This document shows, in pieces, positions 24,291 to 36,300 of a stretch of 64,000 nt of DNA. Position 1 is the first letter of the stretch, and every line of letters begins with the position of its first letter. The DNA comes from Drosophila miranda. Its lineage: Eukaryota; Arthropoda; Insecta; Diptera; Drosophilidae. The DNA is taken from assembly GCF_003369915.1 (NCBI RefSeq), contig NC_046675.1, positions 14,260,001 through 14,324,000 on the forward strand, read 5' to 3'. The notes under the pieces are model-generated. The model did no database searches and was not told the origin of the DNA. It saw nothing but the letters and a program-made list of their open reading frames with translations. A program made the translations under genes and the position numbers.

Positions 24291-26690
24291 CTAACATCTT
24301 ACCTGTCCCCGGAGGCCACTCCTACGCAATCTTTCCATCCTCTCCATCCATCCAACACTCTCCATTTTGGCCGCTGTCTTCTCTGTAGTTCAAGTTCAGT
24401 GTGAATATTCGTGTTGACTTTATTTTTAAACTTTTTTCATTTGTTTTTAGTTGGCCTGTGTTTGCCTCTAACCAGATTAAGGTCAAGTTGGGAAGGGAGG
24501 GGAATTTCTCAGTTTCGGATCGGCTCATTGGGAGGCTAGTCGAAGCGGGAGTTGAGTTTTTATACACTTTCCGGGAAGCACTGGCTAGTGATTTATTTAT
24601 TCTTCTACACTTTAAATATGAGAATATTTAGTTCCGAGAAACCACATGACACCATTAACATTGAGCTTAATACGATATAAAATTATAATTTTTTTTGTAT
24701 CTACATTCCTCTGTTCATATGTAAAGAATTTTTCTTTATTTATGGTTAAAAATTACTGTATAAATATTAAGGTTTGACTTCCCAGATTAAGCTTTAACAA
24801 ATGAAGAAAAAGATGGAAATATTTTTTAAATGTTGATAAAAAATATTAAAATACAATACGGCCGGGTACCTTTTAACGTCCAAAACTGATTTAATGTAAC
24901 TTTTCATAAGTGATTATCCATCACTCGACTCATCTTTCCCACTCAAATTTTTTAAGATCGGTAATCAGAGTACAAATACCGTGATTCATACCGTGATTAA
25001 ATGAAATTCTTTTGAAATTCAGATTTGTTTATCTATTTGTGTATTTTATTTGTTATTTATTCAGAAAAATAACATTCATATCGGAGAAGACGGTGTTAAG
25101 CCTTTCATTATCATTATTATTATAGTTATCAAAATCATGGAAGAAATATGGAAATATGAATACAACTTTTCTCATTTTAATGAAGTGGTTTTTTATCTTT
25201 AAAACTAGATAAGACTAGTTTCTGTCTAAAAATATGTATAAAATTGCAATTATATTTTATTATATTTATTCTTCATTTATTTTTTGCACTTTTTATAGAA
25301 ATAGTACATTCAAATGTATTGATAGGTCTGAACAGTGATCAGAATAGTGAAAGTGGACTTTTTTTTAGAGTATTTGATGGTCAGTTAATATTTAAAAAAC
25401 CTCGATATGTGTGTACATGATAATGAGCTGACTGTGTCTTTGATTTCCTTCTTCTATAATTGAAGTTCTGACTTCCGTTTCTTTATGATTGAGCTTATAC
25501 CCATGAGAATCAATGGTGATACATACATCATTCGATCTGACTTATTTATACGAGTACGAGAATTAATATGAAATGCTAAAGAAGAGCGAATATCCTGAAT
25601 CATTTGTGACCCACTTAGGGATCATAAACTATCTTATTAGCTGGACTCTCGCACAATTCGCAGATGCTGCTCATCCCTGTAACTGACTCCTGACTTCCGT
25701 CCGTCGAGGGTCCGCGGGTCGAGGCATTTATAAGAGTCGCGGCCCAAATGAAAACGCCTTTTTCTCTCATTCAATAGAGGAGAGAAGCTGCCTCGCCGGC
25801 TGCGGTGCTGCGGCTGATGGCGGGTACTTCAGACGCGCATGTTGCCACATTTGCGTTGCGGATTAGCGGAGAATGCTCTTTAGGATTATGATCATTGAGC
25901 AAATCTGTTGCTCCTGCGGGTGTGCGAGTGTGTCCCGTGTGCGTAACGGATGTCTGCAATTGCCTCAATATCTGACTCTTGACAAATGTTTCATTTCTGG
26001 TGTGGCCGATACTGAAGGCTTACATTTCGGGCAGTGCTTGGAATCGGAGACTACGTGACCTGAGTCAATAAACTTGTAATTACGTGCAAATTCTATTCAG
26101 GCTTTAAAATCTAGGTAAATGGCCAAGTTCTTTAAAATACTCAAAAAATAAACCGTACGAAAGGAAAGAAGGAGAAATAAAGCAGCAGGAGCCCATGGCT
26201 TGGAATTTGCCAAAACTGCGCCAAAATCACGTTCGAAACTATCAATGGAAAGACAACGACCGGCCACATGGCGACGCTGGCTGTGGGTCATCCTGAGCAG
26301 AGAATATACATACATATATATGGAGAAAATGTATATATAACTCATCTCCCTCTCTCTCGTTTTGTGTGTGTGTGTGTGTGTGTGCGTGGGCCATCATTTG
26401 TCTATTATGTTTATATACATATGTATGCGTGTATATAAAAGTCAGACTCCTGCGGTTGGCAAAGTCAACCTGTTGAATGCAGGAGTCAGGCCGAGCGAGA
26501 TGGCACGACCGGCTACTTCCGGTTGCCATTCGGGTCGTGCCAGAGGATCAGAAGGCTCAGAAGTATCAGGGCAAATTAGTAACATTGCAAAAAGTCAATT
26601 GGCCTTACAGGTAGAATCCAGTTCAGTCGCCGCCAGCCAATGGCAGGTTGCAGCCCCGCGACAGGTAGATAGATCAGCCAGAGGCCGGTT
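24291..26690. other. Non-coding region upstream of the sim early promoter
   Basis: AT-rich from 24600 to 25600, with no coding potential. Two TACGTG sites (26052-26057 and 26081-26086) match the Sim:Tango CNS midline element core and lie 650-680 bp upstream of the candidate early start. A GT microsatellite spans 26363-26384. Confidence 0.45.
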
Positions 26691-26699
26691 CGAGCGTTG

Positions 26700-26736
26700 T
26701 TAAAACTGCTTGTCCTGGCCGAGAGCAGCTCAGTTA
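26700..26736 (+). promoter_or_regulatory. Candidate sim early promoter
   Basis: A TATA-like TTAAAA at 26700-26705 lies about 30 bp before an initiator match TCAGTTA at 26730-26736. This is 255 bp upstream of the first coding exon's acceptor (AG at 26985-26986). Element spacing and position fit the early (mesectodermal) promoter. The 5' exon's donor was not identified with confidence. Confidence 0.4.
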
Positions 26737-27006
26737 CAAACAGGTGATCGCAGGAGCACGAGCAAGTGCTAAAGGACTGCTCACGATCCATTTCGAGACA
26801 TTGATCCACATATTTTCCAAAAAAAAATGACAAACCAACGCAAAGTCCGCAAGGATTCTTACGAGAGCAGATTGCACGGTTGGTTTCAGTTTTCCGTTGG
26901 GTTTTGGGAGTAGAGTCGAGTTTTTCCTGGCGATGTGTGTACCAGATTTGACAACGATTTGTGTCTACTTCTCTTTTTCGTTGCAGATATAGCCAAAACG
27001 TGTGCC

Positions 27007-30000
27007 ATGAAGGAGAAAAGCAAAAATGCGGCACGCACGCGACGTGAAAAGGAAAACACGGAATTCTGCGAATTGGCCAAATTATTGCCACTGCCAGCGG
27101 CGATTACATCACAGCTGGACAAGGCCTCCGTCATCCGGCTGACCACATCCTATTTGAAAATGCGCCAAGTGTTTCCCGATGGTAAGCTCAACCTGACAAC
27201 GAAAACTTCCTGCACAGCTCTTTCCGGATCGGATCCCTCAATCGGGCGGGAACTCACTTAATTGCCGCTCAATTTGGCTCTTGGTTTTTCATCTCCCGGC
27301 CCGGCCCGGTCCGGGTGTCGCCCCGTGGCTATGTCAAATGATCCGGAATGTTTGACAGCCACGCGACCGCCACGCTCATTATGGAGTTACGTGTCCACGT
27401 ATCCGCACAGCGGGATATGTTCCTTTTGTTGTTCTGTTGTTTTTTCTGACCCGTTCCGTTCGCAATCGGAATCGGAGGCTAAAGAAATTTCAAGTTTAAA
27501 CGGCGACGCGGTGTTTGTTTAAAGCATATGTTTGGCAGGAGGACAGCGAGGACAGCCAGGGAAAACCACTCAACAATGGGCAGACAATAAACAGTCGAGC
27601 AGTGCCAGGAAGTGGGTGGGAGAGTGGGTGGCTAGTGGCTAGTGGTGGGAGGCTAAAACACAATGGCGGCTGTTGTTTCACTCAAAAAGCAACGAGCAAC
27701 GAGAGCCGGACTGGAAGTGGGTGGCCAGTGGGTGGCTTGTCTCTCCATCCCTCTCTGGGGGAGTGTGCGCTGCTGAGATTTTCTGCTGACGAAGAGGGTT
27801 GCGCTGCACAACAGCAGGGGCGGGGGGAGGCTGAGCATGAGACGGGGCTGGGGCTGGGGGTGGGGTTGGGAGAGGACGACTGAGTGAGGCGTTTGGCTGG
27901 TGTCGTTCCCATTGTTGCGGGCCGTTTTGTGCTTTTCTTTTCTGGCTTTATTGAAATAATTATTTTAATAATAGGCAACAAACAACGACTACCGCCAGGG
28001 CAGGGCCGAAGCCGAGCAAGGAGCAAGAAGGCACCAAGTACATGCCATACATAGATGACAATACATGGGACAAGTACATGTTTGAGGATGAGGATGAGGA
28101 TGTGGCTGAGGATGCGGATGTGGTGTGAGGCATGGGGTGGGCTGTGAATGGGCCACCTACGGCGCTCGATGACTTTAATTGGGAATAATATTTAGACGTC
28201 AGCAGTGGCAAGTAGGGCGCTGCTTGATGCTTCCGATGGTGGGAACTTTGCGAATTAAGCTATGCCCATGCTGACTGCACGAGCAATTAGGTTGTGTAAG
28301 GCTCAACTCACGAGAATCTCTAATCCTTGCAGGACTCGGCGAAGCTTGGGGCTCCTCGCCGGCCATGCAGCGCGGGGCCACCATCAAGGAGCTGGGCTCC
28401 CATCTGCTGCAGACGCTGGACGGCTTCATCTTTGTGGTGGCGCCGGATGGCAAAATCATGTACATCTCGGAAACGGCCTCCGTGCACTTGGGTCTTAGTC
28501 AGGTGAGTGTCGCCCGCTCTTTTGATTTGACGTGATTTATGCGCATAAATTGCCGGGCATCGCCAGGACGCCCGGATGGATGCCTTTTTGTATCCTGTCG
28601 GCCACTTGGATTTGCAAGTCAATGGGCCACGACGCACGAGGCGTTGGCGCATCAAAAGGCGCGGCCCTTGGAGCCCGTCAATTCATTTGCATTTGCATTT
28701 GCCACCAACTAATTGGCACTCACCACATCTCACCTCAATTTCTGCTTGGTTTTGTCTCTAATTTGTGCATATCCTCTTCTTTGGCCAGGTGGAGCTGACG
28801 GGAAACTCGATATTCGAGTACATACACAGCTACGATCAGGACGAGATGAATGCCATACTGTCGCTCCATCCGCACATGCACCAGCATCCAGTGAGTAGAC
28901 AAGAAACAGCAATCTCTGGCCTCTCTTTTCCTCTCCCACTCTGCGATCACTCAAATGTTGTACTCACGCCTCTCAACCCCCTACAGCTCGCACAGACGCA
29001 CACGCCCATCGGAAGTCCCAATGGTGTCCAGCACCCGTCCGTCTACGGCCACGACCGCGGCTCGCACACCATCGAGATCGAGAAGACCTTCTTCCTCCGC
29101 ATGAAGTGTGTCCTGGCCAAGAGGAACGCGGGCCTCACCACCTCCGGCTTCAAGGTATGTCCGATTGATCCTACAGCCTGCGCCGTTTATCCATTAATAT
29201 AATTGTGGCTCGTTTAGGTGATACACTGCTCTGGCTATCTGAAGGCTCGCATCTATCCCGACTGTGGGGATGGACAGGGCAGCCTGATACAGAATCTCGG
29301 CCTGGTGGCCGTGGGTCACTCGCTGCCTTCCTCTGCCATTACAGAAATCAAACTGCACCAGAACATGTTCATGTTTCGGGCGAAGCTGGACATGAAACTG
29401 ATCTTCTTCGATGCGCGGTAAGTTGTTGGTTCTAAAGAAAAGCCTGTTACGAGTGGGCGAAGGGAGACCTTTCGAATTCTATAGATGTGGGCTGTGGTTA
29501 GATGGAATTCCTTGACATTTCTGCATACATCTTCGAATGTGTCTCCACTTTAAGCCCAGTACATTCGACACTAGACAAATATTTAATCGGGCCGCAGAGT
29601 TTCCTTCCAAGCCTACGGAAAAAAACCTTACAGCAACCTCCCCCAAAAAGATAATGCTTTCAAAGGACTAGAAAAAAACCATAAAAAGGGAAGAATGTAA
29701 AGAAAGGGGAAGAATAAAAAAGGAAATGAACGCAAGGAACGGGGCGACATGACAAAAAGAAAAACAAATCATTTCCCTCTTGAGCTTGATTTTGCCTTTG
29801 TCTGCGTGTGTGTTGGTGTTGGTGTCGGAGAGGGAGCGGGATGGGGTGTGGGATGTGGGATGTGAGGGGCTGCGGGGCCAAAAAACCAGCCCACTTTGTC
29901 TGACATTATTGTCACTCAATTACCCTCATGATGTTGCCCTGACGCGCCAGCGTATTGGAGTCTGTTCCACTCTGGACCCTTGCTGCCGTGCAGAGCAGCG

Positions 30001-31589
30001 CAGAGCAACCCCAAAGTGGGAAAGAAAAAGCCGCCCCTTTGGCCCTTGGTTTTTCTGCATAATTGAATTGAACAAAAGTTGACAAAAGTAAACCGGGAAA
30101 ATACCAGGAAAGCACCAACACAGCACAGCACAACACAAGAGGGGAACCACCAATGTCCGCTCGCTGTTTAAATAAGCGAATCTGCGCCCGTTTGGGCCTA
30201 ACCTCAAACTGGAAATGTTTGTAGAGCTCGAGCATAACCTCAACTGACGTCGGTTGTTTATTTGCTTACAGAGTATCGCAGCTAACCGGATACGAGCCGC
30301 AGGACCTCATTGAGAAGACGCTGTACCAGTACATCCATGCCGCGGACATCATGGCCATGCGCTGCTCCCATCAAATCCGTAAGAAAACAAAGCCTCGATA
30401 AGACCCCAACCACTTAGCCGTACTAACCGAATCCGTTCTCCGTTTAGTGCTGTACAAAGGACAAGTTACCACCAAATATTACCGCTTCCTGACCAAGGGC
30501 GGCGGCTGGGTCTGGGTGCAATCCTACGCCACGCTGGTGCACAACTCGCGCTCCTCGCGCGAGGTCTTCATTGTGAGCGTCAACTACGTGCTGAGCGAAC
30601 GAGAGGTCAAAGACTTGGTGCTGAACGAGATTCAGACGGGCGCGGTGAAGCGGGAGCCGATCTCGCCGGCAGCCCAGGCAGCCGCAGCGGCGGCGGCGGC
30701 TCAAGCGGTTGCCTCCGTCCCCGTTCCCGTTCCCGTACCCGTATCAGTATCCTTGCCCGTGCCCGTGCCAGTGGTGGTGCCACAGTGTGCGAGTGTAGCG
30801 GCTCCGGCGCCGGGCACGCCGGTCAGCCTGGCCCTGAGTGCCAGTCCCAAGCTGGATCCCTACTTTGAGCCGGAACTACCGCTCTCCGTGCAGCCGCAGC
30901 CGCCCAATGCCGTCACGCCCGTGCCGGCCAACAACAATCCCAGCAGCAACAACAACAATGGGGTGTGGCACCATCACCAGATGCAGCAGCAACAACAGCA
31001 GCAGCAGGGAGGCAGCATGGACCACGACAGCCTCAGCTACACGCAGCTGTACCCGCCGCTGAACGACCTGGTGGTCAGCTCCAGCAGCAGTGTGGGCGGG
31101 GGCACAGGCTCCAGCGCCGGCGGCGGATCAAGTGCCTCAGCTTCGTCGTCCGGGGTCTACTCCACGGAGATGCAGTATCCGGACACCACAACGGGCAGCC
31201 TGTACTACAACAACAACAACCACTACTACTACGACTTCGATGCCACTGTGGACGTGGCCACCTCCATGATCCGCCCCTTCTCGGCCAACTCGAACAGCTG
31301 TTCGAGCAGCTCGGAGAGCGAGCGCCAACACTCCACAGGCAACGCGTCGATCGTGAACGGCACCTCGCCATCGCAGACCACCTACAGCGATCTGAGCCAC
31401 AACTTCGAGCTGAGCTACTTCTCCGACAACAGTTCGCAGCAGCAGCAGCAGCAACAGCATCTGATGGATCATCAGCACTTGCAACAGCAACAGCATCAGC
31501 GTCTGCAGACGCAACAGCAACAGCAGCAGCAGCACCAACAATACCAACAGTCACAGTACGGAATGCCCCACCATCAACAGCAGCAGCAG

Positions 31590-31620
<31 letters not shown>

Positions 31621-31757
31621 GGGTTGTCAGCGACTTTGCCGAGAGTTTCAAGAGCGTGAATGCCGCTGCGGCGGCCGCGGCGGTGGTGGCCACGCCCCAT
31701 TACACCAGTGTGATTGTGGAGCCGCAGCACTATATACCCAACGATTTTGTGCATTAG
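27007..31757 (+). CDS. sim: Single-minded, bHLH-PAS transcription factor
   Basis: Seven coding exons: 27007-27181, 28333-28502, 28789-28890, 28987-29154, 29218-29417, 30272-30378 and 30448-31757. They join to 2232 nt, 743 aa. Sim dimerises with Tango and binds ACGTG elements to specify CNS midline cells. The bHLH is residues 1-54 ([20 protein letters not shown] start, then [13 protein letters not shown]). PAS-A is about 80-150 ([20 protein letters not shown]). PAS-B is about 250-320 ([20 protein letters not shown]), with a PAC-like segment to about 350 ([15 protein letters not shown]). The C-terminal half is low complexity: an Ala/Gln run, Pro-Val dipeptides, Asn and Ser runs, and several Gln tracts, one of 15 uninterrupted Gln. 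It is longer than the roughly 670-690 aa I recall for D. melanogaster, mainly through these repeats. The start is the ATG 20 nt after the exon acceptor and gives the known N-terminus. Alternative upstream coding exons are possible but not seen. Confidence 0.97.
27182..28332 (+). other. sim intron after the bHLH exon
   Basis: GT..AG intron of 1151 bp that splits a glycine codon. It contains a TACGTG Sim:Tango-type site at 27388-27393 and GA/GC-rich simple sequence. Open frames across it include exon sequence or are chance frames. Confidence 0.7.
29418..30271 (+). other. sim intron between the PAS-B exons
   Basis: GT..AG intron of 854 bp splitting the Arg codon of FFDAR. No embedded gene or recognised repeat was found. 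Confidence 0.75.
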
Positions 31758-32411
31758 CAGCGACTAATTGTTGCTGCTGCTGCTGCTGTTGTTGTTTCTA
31801 AAACAATTCAGGCGGCGACCTGTCGCCCGCTGCCCATGGCCAGGTCAGGTCTTATTGGTCTATTGTTTGTGCATCTCTGATATATCAGTTCCATTTGTAA
31901 TATGTGGCAGAGCCACCTCCATATTGGGAATGCAAACTTTTTGCAAGTCTCCCGCTGTCTCTCTATCTCTTCTCTTATTTATTGCATACTTTCTTTTTCC
32001 TTTGAGAAGAAATGAATGGAAATGTGAACGATGGAAACGGAAAAATTCTTGTTAACAAATGCAAAAGCAAATACAAATTCTATATTAAACTTTAGTGCTA
32101 AGACCTAGCTGTAAGATGTTCATACAAACTAACTTAAATGAATTGCACATACTTATAAATAAATACATACACACATAAACACAGGCATACATACGGCTCT
32201 CTATAAACACCATACATACGAACATACTCACACGCGATCTGTAGTAAATGGATAAATATGGAATAAAGTGTAAATAGTCCAGGGTCCGCTCACTGTGCAG
32301 ATATCTAAAATGATCTTCATAAGTACATACGTAACTGTAAATGTAAAATTACCTATTAACGCGAATTTTTCTAATTTGAATAAACAAATTATTATGTGGG
32401 TGAACAATAAA
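31758..32411 (+). other. sim 3' UTR with several poly(A) signals
   Basis: AT-rich downstream sequence with AATAAA at 32158-32163, 32262-32267, 32379-32384 and 32406-32411. Any of these could end sim transcripts. The region starts with a GCT/GTT repeat tract just after the stop codon. Confidence 0.55.
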
Positions 32412-33120
32412 GAGATAAGTATTCAATTGTTCCGATCGTTTTAATAGCCCCATATCCCACGATATGGAAGATTTGGTTCGAGTTTTTATTTAATTATATA
32501 GTTTTAGTTACAAATTCAAATGTTCATTGCAAATAAAATGTTTATTCAGTTATTTTTTAATGTGGAGAATTTTTTTAAATTTCCTTTTTTTATATTAATT
32601 AAACCAAAGCAACCAAATATGGAATACAACAGTCTATCATCGTTTTGTTGTGCTAAATCTTATTTCCCGATGCAAGACAGAATGGATATAAGAATGAAAT
32701 AGTTTTATAGTTCAGTTCACAATGCAGTATAGAAACAACAAGTATGCCAATTGTTGGAGAAACGCAAACGAAATCATCTGATTGGTTGTCGGGTTTTCGG
32801 CCGCAAAAAGAATAAGGTGCGGAAATACATTGGGTATTTCCCTATAGTCTGTACTCAAAGAGTACCGACGTACCGTACCATTTCAAACATGAGTTATTTT
32901 TATTCAAATAGATCATTTGCAATGCATTTGGACTATTTTTTGAATACAAGATCCTACATTAACACATCTAAAAGACTAAATATTTTCAATTTACAGCGTT
33001 ACTATTTCGGCGTGTGAATTCGTCTGTGAAACACAAACAAAATGGCGCAGCTCCTTCAAATTTTGACAGGAATCAGCTGATAGATTCCTTTTGACAGAAG
33101 CAGTGTTTCCCTGTCAATTA
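32412..33120. other. AT-rich intergenic DNA
   Basis: No convincing gene. The short frame starting at 33041 (MAQLLQILTG) stops after 12 codons unless spliced. TTTTGACAG is repeated directly at 33060-33068 and 33090-33098 around an AGGAATC/GATTCCT inverted repeat. Confidence 0.35.
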
Positions 33121-33162
33121 CGAGGCGGGAAATTCAAAGGTCACGGAACAGCTGCTGAACAG

Positions 33163-33292
33163 CCGTCGTAAGATTTGACCCCTTGGAACTTATTTTGTGG
33201 ATGTATTTGAAGGGGGAAGTGTACGCCAGGTTTCTTCGGGCCATTGAAGAGCTCAAAGTAAACTTTCGTGCCGAAATCATCGCTATATCGTG
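33163..33292 (+). pseudogene. Remnant of a DDE transposase (Tc1/mariner type), C-terminal fragment
   Basis: One plus frame reads VRFDPLELILWMYLKGEVYA followed by a segment with IEELKVNFRAEI before a stop at about 33290. This resembles the end of the catalytic domain of Tc1/mariner-like transposases, where the usual pattern is PLDFFLWGYLK.KVY.. followed by TIEELK..IR..I. The frame is closed by stops on both sides and no terminal repeats were recognised, so it is a relic. The minus frame over the same bases is also open and cannot be excluded by eye. Confidence 0.4.
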
Positions 33293-33349
33293 ACACTGCA
33301 GAAAAGCGCCATCTGCTACCACCTAAGCGCTGCCGGATCATGAAAAGTG

Positions 33350-36300
33350 TTCATGTTCGACTGAAGGTGTCTCTGTTGCAAGTTGTAGTTCATTACTACA
33401 TGTTAATGTAGAATGTAAGATTTACGAACATTTGAGTGTTGCAAAGTTTCCGATTTCACACATTAGTTTGAAGCGTTTGGCGCCAAGATAAAATATGTAA
33501 TAAAGAACATTTAATTGAAAATTTCGAGATAAAACTATATTTGAACTATGGGTTTTTCCTTGTTTGATTTACTTTAAACGATTCATGGCAACTTCTATCG
33601 CCTCGACTTGCTGCACTCATAGCTAATGAAAACTAATCGAAGCCTCGTGTCCGCCTCAGCTGCTGCCCCGCCCATTATTCATTTGGCTTGCTTATTGGAA
33701 AAGCCAGTTCTGGTGCAGCACAACACAAACATGTAAGTAACCCTTTAGGCCAAACTTTTGTTGCTGGCCAGGGATAGTGTCAAGTCGAGCCGGGGTCGTT
33801 TCCCCCCGTGTGTGAGTTGTGTGAGTGAGTGCCATTGATTTATTGCCTGCCATTTGTGTGCCGGCCAAGTAGGCTTTTTCAGAGATGTGCTATCTGCAGA
33901 TAAGTCCGCCCTGACCGGACCCTTAGGCCGGGCTAATTGTCGTTTTTCAATTGCCACAAATACTCGTACTCCTGGGGGAAGAGGTATTTGCACACTGTGT
34001 TGCAATGCCGGGCCCTTTGCTAATTTATTTCTTGAAGCATTTGGAAAGTTTTACGCCTCGCCTGCACATAGACCGCAAATTATTTAATTGCCATCGGGCC
34101 ATGCCCCCGAAAAAAGATCCAGGAATACGTACATACATACGTACATATATCCAAGAGTCGGAGACAGAGTCGGGGTGCGGTTGGGGTTGGAGCCGATGCT
34201 TTTCCTTTTGCCATGCTGCTCAAGGACTCCTCTCCTCCTAGATGCAATAATTTAAGTGCAAGCAAACCGCAACTTTCTGGCTGAAGCACGCACACAGACT
34301 CCGCTTCTCCTGGCCCGCCTTGCCCTGCAACGGGTCGATGTCGACTCAACTTGGCCCAAAAAGAGACAGAGATGGGGATACAGACAGAGAGGGAGATAGA
34401 GACAGGGAGGGAAGAGTTGGGAAGGTCCAAAGGCAAAGAAGTCATATTAAACATGAACAAAAGCAAAATCGCAAAAAAATAAACGTGGGAGTTGCATCCC
34501 AGAAGTTCTGGTGGTCTTTTTGCACGCGCTCTCGCTCCCGCTCCCGTTCCCACTCCTGCTCATGCTCCTGGTCCTGCCCCAATGCCCCAAAGCTGCCATG
34601 TTGGACTAGCCCTCTGTGGCTTTTGGCCTTGCGGCAGCGCCGGACAGCAGAAGCAGTCGAAATGCACTTTAATAATGAAAGTTGCGCCATTTTGAAGAAC
34701 ATTGAAAACATTTCGGAATGCAAACCTAATTTCGGGCTTAAAAACGCAAGTGCCAGTCCGGAACAGCAAAGTATTTCAATTTAAAATTCGTAACGAGCTT
34801 ACGTGCCAGCTGGCCAAGACAGTACGCCTCTGTGCTGGTCTGTTCTGGTCTGTTCTGGTCTGTTCTGGCCTCTGGTCAGGCAGAACTCGATCCGACTCGG
34901 GCTCCACTTGCATTTCAAATTAATGCAAACGCAAAAGAGTGTGCCAGTGGCAGTGCCAGGGCTAGTGCCACACTGGAAATTAAATGTCAAGCGAGCTCTG
35001 TTAGAGATGCCAGGTGGAGTTCCATGAGCTCATCTTTTGGGAGGCTTCAAGAAAGAAAGCTACGGATTACGCGAAGACTGCTTTAGCTTGTTCGGAATAT
35101 ACTTTCGAGTTTGATTCCACATAGGATCCCTAAGAAGTGAGGTTGGATGGAATATGATTTCGTTTCTAACTATTTGAAATACCTATGTTCCTTCTAAAGG
35201 CACTTTTTGAAGTTTTGCTGACCATGAACTCAATGCAGAATAGTCTTCAAATATTATAGCAATCACACAATTCTTAATCTTAGACTTTTATATTATATTA
35301 CTTTTCACTCGTAGATCCATTGTCTCAAAGCATTCTTTATGTGTTCCAGCTGGCGCATCTCTAGCCAAGGACGAGGTTATATTCTGGGAGATTACCTGCT
35401 TAAGACTCATTGCGGTTGTGCGAGGGAAATTGTGTAACTGTTTTAAATTTTTAATGCGTGTGTGTTGCAGGTGCAGCCACGAGCTTCTGCGGCGGCCCAG
35501 ATCCTGCCAGTGCCGAAAGGTGTGTGTCCTGCTACCGGATACGAGTCTAGAATTTCATTGTGGCACACAGTTGTGGCAGTTGTGCAGTTTTTGCGGCTGG
35601 CAAATGGAACATTCAAGCCTATTACATAAATGTTTAAATGGGCGAATAGTTGGCAGCCCGAAATTGTCTAGTTCGCAATTTTGGCCAGGAAGAAGACGCC
35701 ATTCTCGATGCCCTTCAGCTTCAGTTCAGTGAACGCAGCTGTACACACATTTTCCCCCAGGGACCAGGGAGCAGGGGGCAGGGGCCAACCCAACATACTA
35801 ACGGCCCCATTAAAGAGTTTGGGAGCTAGGAGCTGGAAGCTGCCCGAGGCCCGTTAGATGTTGCCCGTTGGCCGTTGGCCATGTTCAAAACCCGAATGAG
35901 GCCAGTTGAAAAGTGCAATTGGCAAACAGTTGAAACAGAAAAGTTGCAGAACGAAAGAAAAGACAGGCCAAGGCAAAGGCAAAGGCGAAGGCGAAGGCAA
36001 GAAAGGCAAAGCCATAGAAAAGACGACTCTGGTAATTTGTTCTGAGCGGCTTTTGTTTTGTGCGTCTTTTTCGTTTGGGCCGGACCGAGACGAGCTGGAG
36101 TGGAGGAGGGCGGACAAATCGACGGACGTTTCCTCGCCTTGATGCTTCTCCGGACGGACCTCTGATTGGGCGTGTGAGTGTCTGTCTCTATGTGTGCTGG
36201 ATCCGTGTGTGTGTGGGTGCCAAAAAGGCGCTTAACCAACCTTTCCCCGAACTTTCGCTTTTCAATTGACCTTCTGTGACATTTTCCCCAATGCCCCGAA

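Noticed and set aside
33141..33341. 66-codon minus frame with a protein-like segment (FGTKVYFELFNGPKKPG)
   Set aside because: The opposite strand gives a better fit to a transposase end; no family was recognised for this frame. Kept as an alternative only.
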